From positions 1 to 64,000 of the forward strand of contig CAJTCG010000008.1 in the NCBI GenBank assembly GCA_910574635.1: a DNA stretch of 64,000 bases. The letters run 5' to 3'. Position 1 is the stretch's first letter. Each line of letters starts with the position of its first letter. The DNA is from Oscillospiraceae bacterium (lineage in GTDB: Bacteria > Bacillota > Clostridia > Oscillospirales > Oscillospiraceae). The notes beneath the pieces are model-generated. The model was not told the origin of the DNA. It saw only the letters and a list, made by a program, of their open reading frames with translations, and did not search any database. Shown here piece by piece: positions 43,112-50,727 of this stretch. The position numbers were made by a program, and so were the translations under genes.

Positions 43112-44461
43112 GTGGAACCCCCTGTTCTCAAGCGTGTCGAGCGTCTGGACAGCATCCCGCTCAGCGATACCTACTGGACCGAGGAAGGCTATCTGATTGA
43201 TAAGCCCATCGTCACGTCCGTGGGTATCTTCGAGTACCGGAACCCCGACGGCAGCACCCGAAGGGAGCTGCGCTTGCCGGAGTACGTCTTCGACAAGGAC
43301 AGCCTTGCCAGCTACCGGGGCAAGCCGGTCATCCTCACCCATCGGGCGGGAAGCGTGGACAAAGACAACGTGGACCGGGAGCACATCGGCACGATCCTGT
43401 CTGAGGGCATGGCGGACGGCGATGACGTTCGTGTGGAAATCATCATCCACGACACGGACATCATCAAGCAGACCGGTCTCCGAGAGCTCTCCCTGGGCTA
43501 CTCGCTCGACCTGGACGAGACCCCCGGCACCTGGAACGGCCAGCACTACGACGCTATCCAGACGAACATCCGCATCAACCATTTGGCCCTCGTCGATAAG
43601 GCGAGAGCCGGAGAACAAGCCCGGCTGAACATCGACAGCCGGGACGAAAATTCAGAAGGAGGAACCAATATGGACCCCAAGTACGATCTGACCCCCGAGG
43701 AGATGGACGAGGCTGTCCGGCAGTTCAAGGCCCGGCGGGCCGACGGCAGCGACCCGGCCCCTGCTGATCCCAAGAAGGACGGCGGCGACCCGCCCGACAA
43801 GAAGACCGACGGCGGCGACAGCAACACCGACGGCAACGAGCCCAAGAAGGATGGCGGCGATGCCCCCGGCAGCAACACCGATGGCGGCGATCCCGTGAAG
43901 ATGGTCAAGGACCGCCGGGACGGGCGCAAGGCCGACGGCGCCCCCAAGGACACCGAGAGCGCCAAGAAGGTCATCGCTCAGCAGGACGCCGACATCGACG
44001 CTCTGCTGAAGGTCATTGAGCAGATGAAGGCCAAGAGCGACTTCGACTCCGCCCCCGCCGTGAAGAAGGACGGTGAGGACTGCGTCAAGACCGACGGCGG
44101 CGACAAGGGCAAGGCCATGAACGCCGATTCCGTGGACGCCATCGTCCAGGAGCGCATCAGCCTTCTCCGCCTGGGCGACCGGCTGAACCTGGACGGCACC
44201 GATGCCATGACCATCCCCCAGCTCAAGCGGGCCATCATCAAGGCTGTGAAGCCCACCCTGCGGCTGGACGGCCAGAGCGAGGTCTACATCGACGCCGCCT
44301 TCGCCATCGCCCGTGACGAGGTGGAGGCCCGCAAGGGCACCGAGTACCAGCGTCGGCAGATGTTCAACACGGACTCTGCCCAGAAGAAGGCTCCTGAGCC
44401 CGCCGGTGCTACCGCCCGGCGCCACCAGATGATCGAGGACATGGATGGAGGTAACGAGTAA
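43112..44461 (+). CDS. DUF2213 prohead protease fused to scaffold-like region
   Basis: 449 residues from GTG with AGGAGG nine bases upstream. Residues 1-190 are the DUF2213 protease part (PEYVFDKDSLASYRGKPVILTH; LRELSLGYSLDLDE). The middle (about 205-275) is a low-complexity run of KKDGGD/NTDGGD-type repeats, and the rest is a helical scaffold (about 280-449). It probably cleaves itself and capsid during head maturation. Confidence 0.82.
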   Translation: MEPPVLKRVERLDSIPLSDTYWTEEGYLIDKPIVTSVGIFEYRNPDGSTRRELRLPEYVFDKDSLASYRGKPVILTHRAGSVDKDNVDREHIGTILSEGMADGDDVRVEIIIHDTDIIKQTGLRELSLGYSLDLDETPGTWNGQHYDAIQTNIRINHLALVDKARAGEQARLNIDSRDENSEGGTNMDPKYDLTPEEMDEAVRQFKARRADGSDPAPADPKKDGGDPPDKKTDGGDSNTDGNEPKKDGGDAPGSNTDGGDPVKMVKDRRDGRKADGAPKDTESAKKVIAQQDADIDALLKVIEQMKAKSDFDSAPAVKKDGEDCVKTDGGDKGKAMNADSVDAIVQERISLLRLGDRLNLDGTDAMTIPQLKRAIIKAVKPTLRLDGQSEVYIDAAFAIARDEVEARKGTEYQRRQMFNTDSAQKKAPEPAGATARRHQMIEDMDGGNE

Positions 44462-44964
44462 TGAGTATTTGGACTGAGTACAACAACAGGACCCCCGCAG
44501 GTGTGGCCGGCGGTCTCTACGACCTTACTGACCACGCCGTTGACTCCTTCCGCATCGACGCTGCGGATGGCAAGGTCAAGTTCGGCATGGGCGTCGTGAT
44601 GGGCACCACCCCCGGCACCGACGTAACCGTTCCGGCGGACGCCAGCACCTTGGACAAGTTCGTGGGCATCGTCATGAACGGCGGCGCCAACGAGATGGAC
44701 GTGAAGGGCGTCATCGTCGTCCGCAACAGCTCCACCCAGAGCGTCATGCGCCATGGCCGGGTCTGGGCCCGGCTGGCCGCTGAGGCTGAGCCCGCCTACG
44801 GCGATCAGGTCCACCTCATCACCAGCGGGGCCGACGCCGGCTGCTTCAGCACCACCGGCGGCATCGCCATCAACGCCCGGTTCATCACCACGGCCCAGAA
44901 CGGCATCGCCGCCATCGAGCTGTATAACCAGCTCAACGCAGCTCCCGCCGCCAGCGGGAACTAA
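44461..44964 (+). CDS. Capsid decoration / cement protein (DUF2190-like)
   Basis: 167 residues, beta-rich with many Gly, Ala and Thr. Its start overlaps the stop of the protease-scaffold gene by one base, with GGAGG upstream, and it lies just before the capsid gene, the usual place of decoration proteins. Confidence 0.65.
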   Translation: MSIWTEYNNRTPAGVAGGLYDLTDHAVDSFRIDAADGKVKFGMGVVMGTTPGTDVTVPADASTLDKFVGIVMNGGANEMDVKGVIVVRNSSTQSVMRHGRVWARLAAEAEPAYGDQVHLITSGADAGCFSTTGGIAINARFITTAQNGIAAIELYNQLNAAPAASGN

Positions 44965-44988
44965 TCGGAGATAGGAGGAAAAGACACT

Positions 44989-46053
44989 ATGAGCAAGATG
45001 AGATACGACGCCAATATGCCGTCCAAGACCTACGACTACGCCGATGAGCGGGCGCTGCGGGCATCCAACATCCCGTCCACCCTGGCGAGCTCCCCCGCCA
45101 TGCGGTTCGACAGCGAGGAGGATGCCAGCGTCTTCTTCGCCCGTGAGCTGGACTACATCAAGTCCAAGGCGTATGACAAGCGGTATCCCGAGTTCACCGC
45201 CCTCCAGATGTTCCCCGTCACCCATGAGGTGCCGGAGGGGGCCGAGAGCTTCACCTACTACGGCTACGAGCGGACCGGCATGGCGAAGATCATCAGCAAC
45301 TACGCCACTGACCTGCCCCGTGTGGACGTGAAGGGTGAGATGAAGACCGGCTACGTCAAGAGCATCGGCGACAGCTACGGCTACAACGTCCAGGAGATGA
45401 GGGCTTCCCGTATGGCCGGCAAGTCCCTGGACAGCCGTCGTGCGGACTCCGCCCGTTACCACATCGACCGTCTTACCAACTCCATCATCTGGGTCGGCGA
45501 CAAGGCCAACAAGCTGGTGGGCGTCCTGTCGGATGACAACGACATCCCTGTCTACACCCTGACCCCCGGCGCCAACACCAAGAAGACCTCCTGGCTGGAG
45601 AAGGACCCCGATGAGATCGTCGAGGACGTGAAGTCCTGGCTGACCCAGATGGAGCTCTCCACCCAGGGCGTCGAGAAGCCTGACCGCCTGGGCATCCCCT
45701 CCGATGTCTACATCGCCCTGTCCCTGCGCCGCATCGAGAGCACCGAGAGCTCTGTCCTGAAGTACCTCCAAGATAACCTCCCCGGCATCAAGATTACTTC
45801 CTGCCACGAGCTCAACTCCACCAGCGTGGACACCAACCCCTACGCCAAGGCCACCGGCTCCACCACCCACGGCCAGGGTGTCGGCATCCTCTACAAGTAT
45901 GACGCCGACAAGATGTCCGCCGAAATCCCCATGCCCTTCCTCCAGCACCCCGCCCAGTACAAGAACCTGGAGGTCGAGATTATGTGCGAGGCCCGTGTCG
46001 TCGGCGCTGTCATCTACTACCCCATGTCCGCCATGATTATCGTGGGCATCTGA
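44989..46053 (+). CDS. Major capsid protein (DUF2184-like)
   Basis: 354 residues of a capsid family with the DUF2184-like segments FFARELDYIKSKAYDKRYPEF near 49-69, EGAESFTYYGYERTGMAKI near 83-101 and a beta-rich end with FLQHPAQYKNLEVEIMCEA. AGGAGG upstream. Most highly codon-adapted gene in the region by eye. Forms the HK97-fold shell. Confidence 0.9.
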   Translation: MSKMRYDANMPSKTYDYADERALRASNIPSTLASSPAMRFDSEEDASVFFARELDYIKSKAYDKRYPEFTALQMFPVTHEVPEGAESFTYYGYERTGMAKIISNYATDLPRVDVKGEMKTGYVKSIGDSYGYNVQEMRASRMAGKSLDSRRADSARYHIDRLTNSIIWVGDKANKLVGVLSDDNDIPVYTLTPGANTKKTSWLEKDPDEIVEDVKSWLTQMELSTQGVEKPDRLGIPSDVYIALSLRRIESTESSVLKYLQDNLPGIKITSCHELNSTSVDTNPYAKATGSTTHGQGVGILYKYDADKMSAEIPMPFLQHPAQYKNLEVEIMCEARVVGAVIYYPMSAMIIVGI

Positions 46054-46069
46054 GAAGGAGGAAATTGAA

Positions 46070-46420
46070 ATGCTGCTCAAGAACAACAGCCAGAAGGTCA
46101 TCCACGTCGGCAATGTGATGATCCTGCCCGAAGAGACCAAGTCCGTTGATGATAGCCTGTCCACCGCTCCTGCGGTGGCGGCTCTCATCTCCCGCAAGGC
46201 CCTGGCCGTCGTCAAGTCCACGGCCAAGGAGTCCGCTGGCGAGGAGACTGGCGGCGAGACCACCGGGGGAGAGGCCCCCGGCGGGGGTGGCAAGAAGGCC
46301 CTGTCCCGGATGAACAAGCAGGAGCTCATTGATGAGTGTCTGAAGCTGGGCCTGGACATCGTGGAGGACGACACCAAGGAGACCCTGGCCGAGAAAATCC
46401 GGGCCGCCACCGCCGAGTAA
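46070..46420 (+). CDS. Head-associated protein with SAP/Rho-N-like C-terminus
   Basis: 116 residues: a beta-rich N-terminus, a glycine/glutamate-rich linker (about 68-90) and a 35-residue helical end (LSRMNKQELIDECLKLGLD) like SAP or Rho-N domains, which bind nucleic acid. Commonly follows the capsid gene in this phage group. Confidence 0.65.
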   Translation: MLLKNNSQKVIHVGNVMILPEETKSVDDSLSTAPAVAALISRKALAVVKSTAKESAGEETGGETTGGEAPGGGGKKALSRMNKQELIDECLKLGLDIVEDDTKETLAEKIRAATAE

Positions 46421-46432
46421 GGAGGGCCAGTC

Positions 46433-46873
46433 ATGGCAAAGGCCAGGACCCCGGCCAAGTTTAAGGCCGTAGCGCCCATCCTCGACATCTTCCGCATTTT
46501 GGCCGCAGAGTTCGCTTCGGTCGAGGACCCCACGGTTCTCCAGTGGATTGACCTCACAACCCCCATGGTCAGTCGGAAGCAGTTCGGGAACCTGTATGAA
46601 CAGGCCGTGGCGCTCCTGGCTGCCCACCGGATGAAGATTGCTGGCTGCGGGGAGGATCAGTCCGCCGGGGAAGGCGGGCTCCAGCTCGGTATCGGGGACA
46701 CCCTTCGGGTAAGCAGTTACTCGGAGGGTGAAACCTCCATCTCGTTCAACAGCTCCGCAGCCAGTACGCTCTCGGACGCTGAGCTGACCCTCACGGCCTA
46801 CGGTATGCAATACCTGTCCCTGCGCCGCATGGTCATCATGCCCATCCGGTGCTCCGGGGAGGGAAGGCGATGA
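46433..46873 (+). CDS. Head-tail adaptor (DUF4054-like)
   Basis: 146 residues. FRILAAEFASVEDPTVLQWIDL and FGNLYEQAVALLAAHRM match the N-terminal helices of DUF4054 connector proteins. GGAGGG lies upstream. Overlaps the next gene by four bases. Confidence 0.78.
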   Translation: MAKARTPAKFKAVAPILDIFRILAAEFASVEDPTVLQWIDLTTPMVSRKQFGNLYEQAVALLAAHRMKIAGCGEDQSAGEGGLQLGIGDTLRVSSYSEGETSISFNSSAASTLSDAELTLTAYGMQYLSLRRMVIMPIRCSGEGRR

Positions 46874-47343
46874 GCGGCGGTCACGACCGGCTCACCCCGG
46901 AAGGCCGCCGGTTCCTGGCCGAGCTGGAGAAGATGAAGCGCCTGGAGGTCAGGGTCGGCTATCAGGCTGGCGAGGCCACCGACGACGAAGGTGTCGATAT
47001 GTGCGACATCGCCCTATGGAACGAGCTGGGCACGAGTGGGGCTCACCCCATACCGGCCCGGCCGTTCCTTCGCCAGAGTGTTGATGGTAACGAGGACAAA
47101 ATCAGAGCGCATTGTGCGCAACAGGCCAGGGCCATAGCCCGTGGTGGCACCGCCGAGGAAGCCCTGAAGAAAATCGGCATCCACATGAAGGGCATCGTCC
47201 AGAAGACCATCAAGGAAGGCTCCTTCGTTCCCAACGCTCCGTCCACCATCAGGAAGAAGGGCTCGGATAAGCCCCTGATTGATACCGGCCGGCTCCGCCA
47301 GTCGGTGAATTACCACATCAAGCCGAAGGGAGGAGGAGGATGA
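46870..47343 (+). CDS. HK97 gp10-like connector protein
   Basis: 157 residues: RRFLAELEKMKRLEVRVGY, IALWNELGTSGAHPIPARPF and LRQSVNYHI are typical of gp10-like tail-completion proteins. Coupled to its neighbours by overlapping start and stop codons. Confidence 0.82.
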   Translation: MSGGHDRLTPEGRRFLAELEKMKRLEVRVGYQAGEATDDEGVDMCDIALWNELGTSGAHPIPARPFLRQSVDGNEDKIRAHCAQQARAIARGGTAEEALKKIGIHMKGIVQKTIKEGSFVPNAPSTIRKKGSDKPLIDTGRLRQSVNYHIKPKGGGG

Positions 47344-47345
47344 CC

Positions 47346-47747
47346 ATGGGCGGCCTGAATATTTTCCGCCGCAAGTACACCGTCCGCAGGTTCGGCCCCC
47401 AGGAAGATGTCCCCGGCGGCTACACCACGGCACCGTATGAGGATGTGGTCACGTTCCTCAACGTCCAGCCCCTCTCCACCAAAGAGCTCCTGGCCCTGCC
47501 GGAGGGGGAGCGCAGCACCAAGCGGGTCAAGGCGTTCGGGGACCTCCAGCTCACCGCAGCGGACCAGTACCAGGGCATCCCTGGAGACTGGCTGTTTTAC
47601 CGTGGGTCGTGGTACAAATGCGTGTCGGCGTTCCCGTGGGACCATACGATGCTGGCCCATTGCAGGTCCGAGTTCGCCATCATCCCGGAAGGGGAGCTGC
47701 CGGACAACGTAGAGCCCCCCGGCGGGTACACGAAGGAGGAAGAGTGA
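47346..47747 (+). CDS. Head-tail joining protein of unknown family
   Basis: 133 residues from ATG 47346 (an ATG at 47340 overlaps the previous stop). Beta-rich, with LNVQPLSTKELLALPEGERS and DWLFYRGSWYKCV. It fits the minor tail-proximal connector position; no specific family claimed. Confidence 0.65.
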   Translation: MGGLNIFRRKYTVRRFGPQEDVPGGYTTAPYEDVVTFLNVQPLSTKELLALPEGERSTKRVKAFGDLQLTAADQYQGIPGDWLFYRGSWYKCVSAFPWDHTMLAHCRSEFAIIPEGELPDNVEPPGGYTKEEE

Positions 47748-48490
47748 TGGATGTCAAGGAAGCCCGCAGTCTCATCTATGAGCTGCTGGGTGTTTTTTAT
47801 TCCAAGGCCAGTGTCAAACACTCCAAGCAACCGAACACGGTCAAATCTAAGCCCCCTCTCGCGACCCTCACGACGATTTCGGTGAAGCGGCCACTCAATC
47901 CCCCTCAGAAGGTCATCGACGGCACCACGGTCAGCTACTACCCCACCAGGATGGCCCTCCAAATCGACCTCTGCACGAAGGGAGCCCCCGTGGAGCAGCG
48001 CCCCGGCTTCATCACACCGGCGGAGAACACCGCCCTGAGTGATCTGCTGGAGTTCGCCAACTTCGTCGCCTCGGACTATGCCGTTAATTGGTGCCACCAG
48101 CACGATGTTTCAATCGTCCTGACCGGAGAGGCCCACGACACGTCGGAGCTCATCAACGATGCCAGCTACCAGTTCCGGGCAACCATGGAGCTGGCGATGA
48201 ATTTCACCCAGAAGGCCGTCGGTTACACCGCCATGCTGGACCCGTCCAGCATCAAGCACAGCTCCGCCCCCGGCGAGACCCCTGGTGGCCCCGGAACCCC
48301 CGGAACCCCTGGTACACCCAGCACACCAGATACCCCCGTCATCCCCGATACAGACCCGGACGAGGCGGAGGATGTCTACATCGAACCGGTCTTCGTTCCT
48401 TCTGCCAGCGGCGGGGCAAACGAAGAGCTGGCGAAGGAAACCCTCGGCTACTTCACGTCGGCCGAAATCACCAACAAGGAGGAAAAGTAG
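47747..48490 (+). CDS. Tail terminator-like protein (LIC_12616-type)
   Basis: 247 residues. The first 175 form an alpha/beta unit (YYPTRMALQIDLCTKG; TALSDLLEFANFVASDYAV) of the neck protein type found before the sheath. A collagen-like Gly-Thr-Pro run (about 187-205) precedes an acidic tail that ends just before the sheath gene. Confidence 0.7.
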   Translation: MDVKEARSLIYELLGVFYSKASVKHSKQPNTVKSKPPLATLTTISVKRPLNPPQKVIDGTTVSYYPTRMALQIDLCTKGAPVEQRPGFITPAENTALSDLLEFANFVASDYAVNWCHQHDVSIVLTGEAHDTSELINDASYQFRATMELAMNFTQKAVGYTAMLDPSSIKHSSAPGETPGGPGTPGTPGTPSTPDTPVIPDTDPDEAEDVYIEPVFVPSASGGANEELAKETLGYFTSAEITNKEEK

Positions 48491-48493
48491 AAA

Positions 48494-49576
48494 ATGGGAA
48501 ACAATCTCGACCGGATTGTCACTGTTTCTATCGACATCGCATCGCCCATCATCGACAGCAACAGCTTCGACAATCTTCTCATCTTCGGCCCCGCCCCGGC
48601 CAAGGCGGACCATAAGGCCCCCGCCGTGGGGGTCTACAACAGCCTGGAGGAGGTCACGGGCACCGGCTACGTCGCCGTTGGCAAGGACGCCGACATCGTG
48701 GGCGTGGCCGCCCGTATCGCCTTCTCCCAGAGCCCGTCCCCGTCCAAGGTGTTCATCGGGACCCTGGCGGAGGATGGCGACCTCGCTTCCACCCTGGATG
48801 GGCTCCTGGGTATGAACGGCTGGTATGTCATCTGCCCTGTCGGGCTCTCGGAGGAGCAGCTCAACACCGTCATCGAGTGGACAGAGGCCCAGAAGAAGAT
48901 GTGCGGCTTTGCCTCGTATAAGCCGGCCACCGCTTCCCAGACCATTTACCAGCGCAGCTTCGGTATGTACTGCAAGGAGAGCGACGATCAGGCTGACGCC
49001 GATGTCTCCCCGGCCAACCAGTGCATTGCCGTCGGCTGGACCGCCAAATGCCTGAATTACCACGCCGGCAAGGAGACCTGGGCCCACAAGACCATCAACG
49101 GGGTCGCCCCGTCCTCGCTCACCAGTACGAAGATTGCCGCTCTGGAGGCCGGCAATATCAGCTACTTCATCCCGACCGCCTCCAAGAACATCAGCTACCA
49201 GGGCAAGACCCTGGCCGGCGAGTGGATTGACACCATCCGCTTCCGGGACTGGCTGGAGAACGATATGCAGGTCCGGGTGGCGAACCTGTTTATCACGAAC
49301 CCGAAAATCCCCTACACGGACAAGGGCATCGGGCTCATCCAGAACCAGATGATTGCCTCCCTGAAGTCCGGCGTCTACTACGAGGGCATCGCCCCCGACG
49401 AGTACGACGAGGACGGGAACCTCATCCCCGGCTTCACCACCCACGTCCCCCTGTCCGCCAACCTGACCGCCTCGCAGAAGGCGTCCCGCAAGCTGACGGA
49501 CTGCACCTTCACGGCCCGGCTGGCCGGTGCCATCCACTTCACAGAAATCAAGGGCACCCTGACCTACAACCTGTAA
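48494..49576 (+). CDS. Contractile tail sheath protein (DUF3383)
   Basis: 360 residues of the DUF3383 family: LDRIVTVSIDI at the start, FDNLLIFGP, AVGVYNSLEEVTGTGY and near the end ADQMIASLKS-like QNQMIASLKSGVYY. It shows that the phage has a contractile tail. AAGGAGG upstream. Confidence 0.9.
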   Translation: MGNNLDRIVTVSIDIASPIIDSNSFDNLLIFGPAPAKADHKAPAVGVYNSLEEVTGTGYVAVGKDADIVGVAARIAFSQSPSPSKVFIGTLAEDGDLASTLDGLLGMNGWYVICPVGLSEEQLNTVIEWTEAQKKMCGFASYKPATASQTIYQRSFGMYCKESDDQADADVSPANQCIAVGWTAKCLNYHAGKETWAHKTINGVAPSSLTSTKIAALEAGNISYFIPTASKNISYQGKTLAGEWIDTIRFRDWLENDMQVRVANLFITNPKIPYTDKGIGLIQNQMIASLKSGVYYEGIAPDEYDEDGNLIPGFTTHVPLSANLTASQKASRKLTDCTFTARLAGAIHFTEIKGTLTYNL

Positions 49577-49593
49577 GGAGGTAAGAACCAGCT

Positions 49594-50004
49594 ATGACTA
49601 AGACTTATGACCCTCGCCTCGTCACCATGTCCTTTGGCAGCCACATCGTCACCGGCTTTGCGGATGACTCTCATATCACCATCGAGGCGAACGGCGACGG
49701 CATTACCAAGAAGGTGGGGTGCGACGGGGAAGTGGCCCGAGCCCTTCCCACCGACCGCACCCACAAGGTCAAGTGCGTCCTGCTTCAGACTTCCGACAGC
49801 AACAGCGTTTTTCAGGCTGCCTACAAGCGGGACCTGGAGACCGGGGAGGGCAAGGCTCCTCTCCTTATCAAGGACCTGAAGGGCGGTCTGCTGTATAGCT
49901 CTGAGGAAGCCTGGATCACCAAGGACGCCACCCGCACCCGTGGCAAGGACACCAACAACAACGAGTGGGAGTTCGACAGCGGCTCCGACGACCTCAGCGA
50001 GTAA
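49594..50004 (+). CDS. Tail tube protein (DUF3277-like)
   Basis: 136 residues with TKTYDPRLVTMSFGSHIVTGFADD at the beginning and a beta-barrel pattern typical of tube proteins; a sheath gene directly before it supports the role. Forms the inner tube under the sheath. Confidence 0.85.
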   Translation: MTKTYDPRLVTMSFGSHIVTGFADDSHITIEANGDGITKKVGCDGEVARALPTDRTHKVKCVLLQTSDSNSVFQAAYKRDLETGEGKAPLLIKDLKGGLLYSSEEAWITKDATRTRGKDTNNNEWEFDSGSDDLSE

Positions 50005-50019
50005 GGGGAGGGATAGAGG

Positions 50020-50547
50020 ATGAAACAGCAAGACGCTACTCCGGTACTGGTCGGCGACACCACGTTCTACATCCGGCCGTTCCCCGCCTTCAAGTCCGCC
50101 AACATCTTCGGCCAGCTCACCAAGACCATTACCCCCGTCGCCGGCGGGCTCCTGTCCCTGGTCGGGGGCACCGGCGATGAGAAAAGCATTTTCGACCTCA
50201 ACCTGGAAGAGGCGGCTCCGGCTTTGGCCGGGGCCGTTTCTGGTCTCTCCGGCACCGTGGTGGAGACCCTGCTCAGGCAGCTCTTGGTCGATTACGGCAA
50301 CATCGCCTATGACGACCCGGAGACCGGCGCCACCCCGAAGCTGACCATGGACAAGGCCAATGATCTGTTCTGCGGCGAGGTCCAGGATATGTTCATCCTG
50401 GCGGTGGAGGTCATCAAGGTCAATTACAACGGTTTTTTCAAGAAGCTCGCCGCCCAGTTTGGCGCTGCCATCGCCAAGTTCAAGGACCTGATGGCGGCGA
50501 GTTCAGCCAGTACGGAGACTTCGACGCCTCCCAGTTCGGAGAGTTAG
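50020..50547 (+). CDS. Tail assembly chaperone, short (zero-frame) form
   Basis: 175 residues. Position between tube and tape measure and the helical shape (FLLRQLLVDYGNIAY-type; FILAVEVIKVNYNGFFKKL) fit tail assembly chaperones. The last 17 or so residues are a serine-rich tail. A slippery TTTTTTC (50433-50439) is in the right frame, and the -1 frame is open from there to 50717, suggesting a frameshifted long form. Confidence 0.78.
   Translation: MKQQDATPVLVGDTTFYIRPFPAFKSANIFGQLTKTITPVAGGLLSLVGGTGDEKSIFDLNLEEAAPALAGAVSGLSGTVVETLLRQLLVDYGNIAYDDPETGATPKLTMDKANDLFCGEVQDMFILAVEVIKVNYNGFFKKLAAQFGAAIAKFKDLMAASSASTETSTPPSSES
50433..50439 (+). promoter_or_regulatory. Candidate -1 frameshift site (T TTT TTC)
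   Basis: The heptamer fits X XXY YYZ in the zero frame (codons TTT TTC of Phe-Phe). Slipping would join the chaperone to the -1 frame ending at 50717. Another site between here and 50495 is possible, because the zero-frame codons up to there look normal. Confidence 0.5.
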
Positions 50548-50555
50548 AGCTCCGA

Positions 50556-50717
50556 ATGTATTCCCTCATCAAAGCGAAGCTGGCGACGATGTGGGAGCTG
50601 AAGAACGTCTACACCCTGGACGAGGCCCTGAAGCTCTATGCCCTGTACTGCATGGAGCTGGATGTGGAGCGTTGCAGGGCGGACGACGCTCAGGCAGAAC
50701 GGGACAGGAGGAGGTGA
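50556..50717 (+). CDS. Tail assembly chaperone, -1 frame part (T segment)
   Basis: 53 residues from ATG 50556: MYSLIKAKLATMWELKNVY and KLYALYCMELDVERCRADD. The same frame stays open upstream to about 50440 and reads GGEFSQYGDFDASQFGELEL before the ATG, so it is most likely made as a frameshift fusion with the upstream gene. There is no good ribosome site for separate translation. It ends just before the tape-measure gene. Confidence 0.72.
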   Translation: MYSLIKAKLATMWELKNVYTLDEALKLYALYCMELDVERCRADDAQAERDRRR

Positions 50718-50727
50718 GCCATGCGCT

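Noticed and set aside
43740..43900. GGCGGCGA-type DNA repeats resembling a short tandem array
   Set aside because: They are codons of the low-complexity Lys-Asp-Gly repeats in the scaffold, not a CRISPR array: unit lengths vary and there are no unique spacers.
44284..46566. Very long minus-strand open frame over the capsid genes
   Set aside because: Antisense shadow of GC-rich coding sequence; the capsid and decoration genes on the plus strand explain the region.
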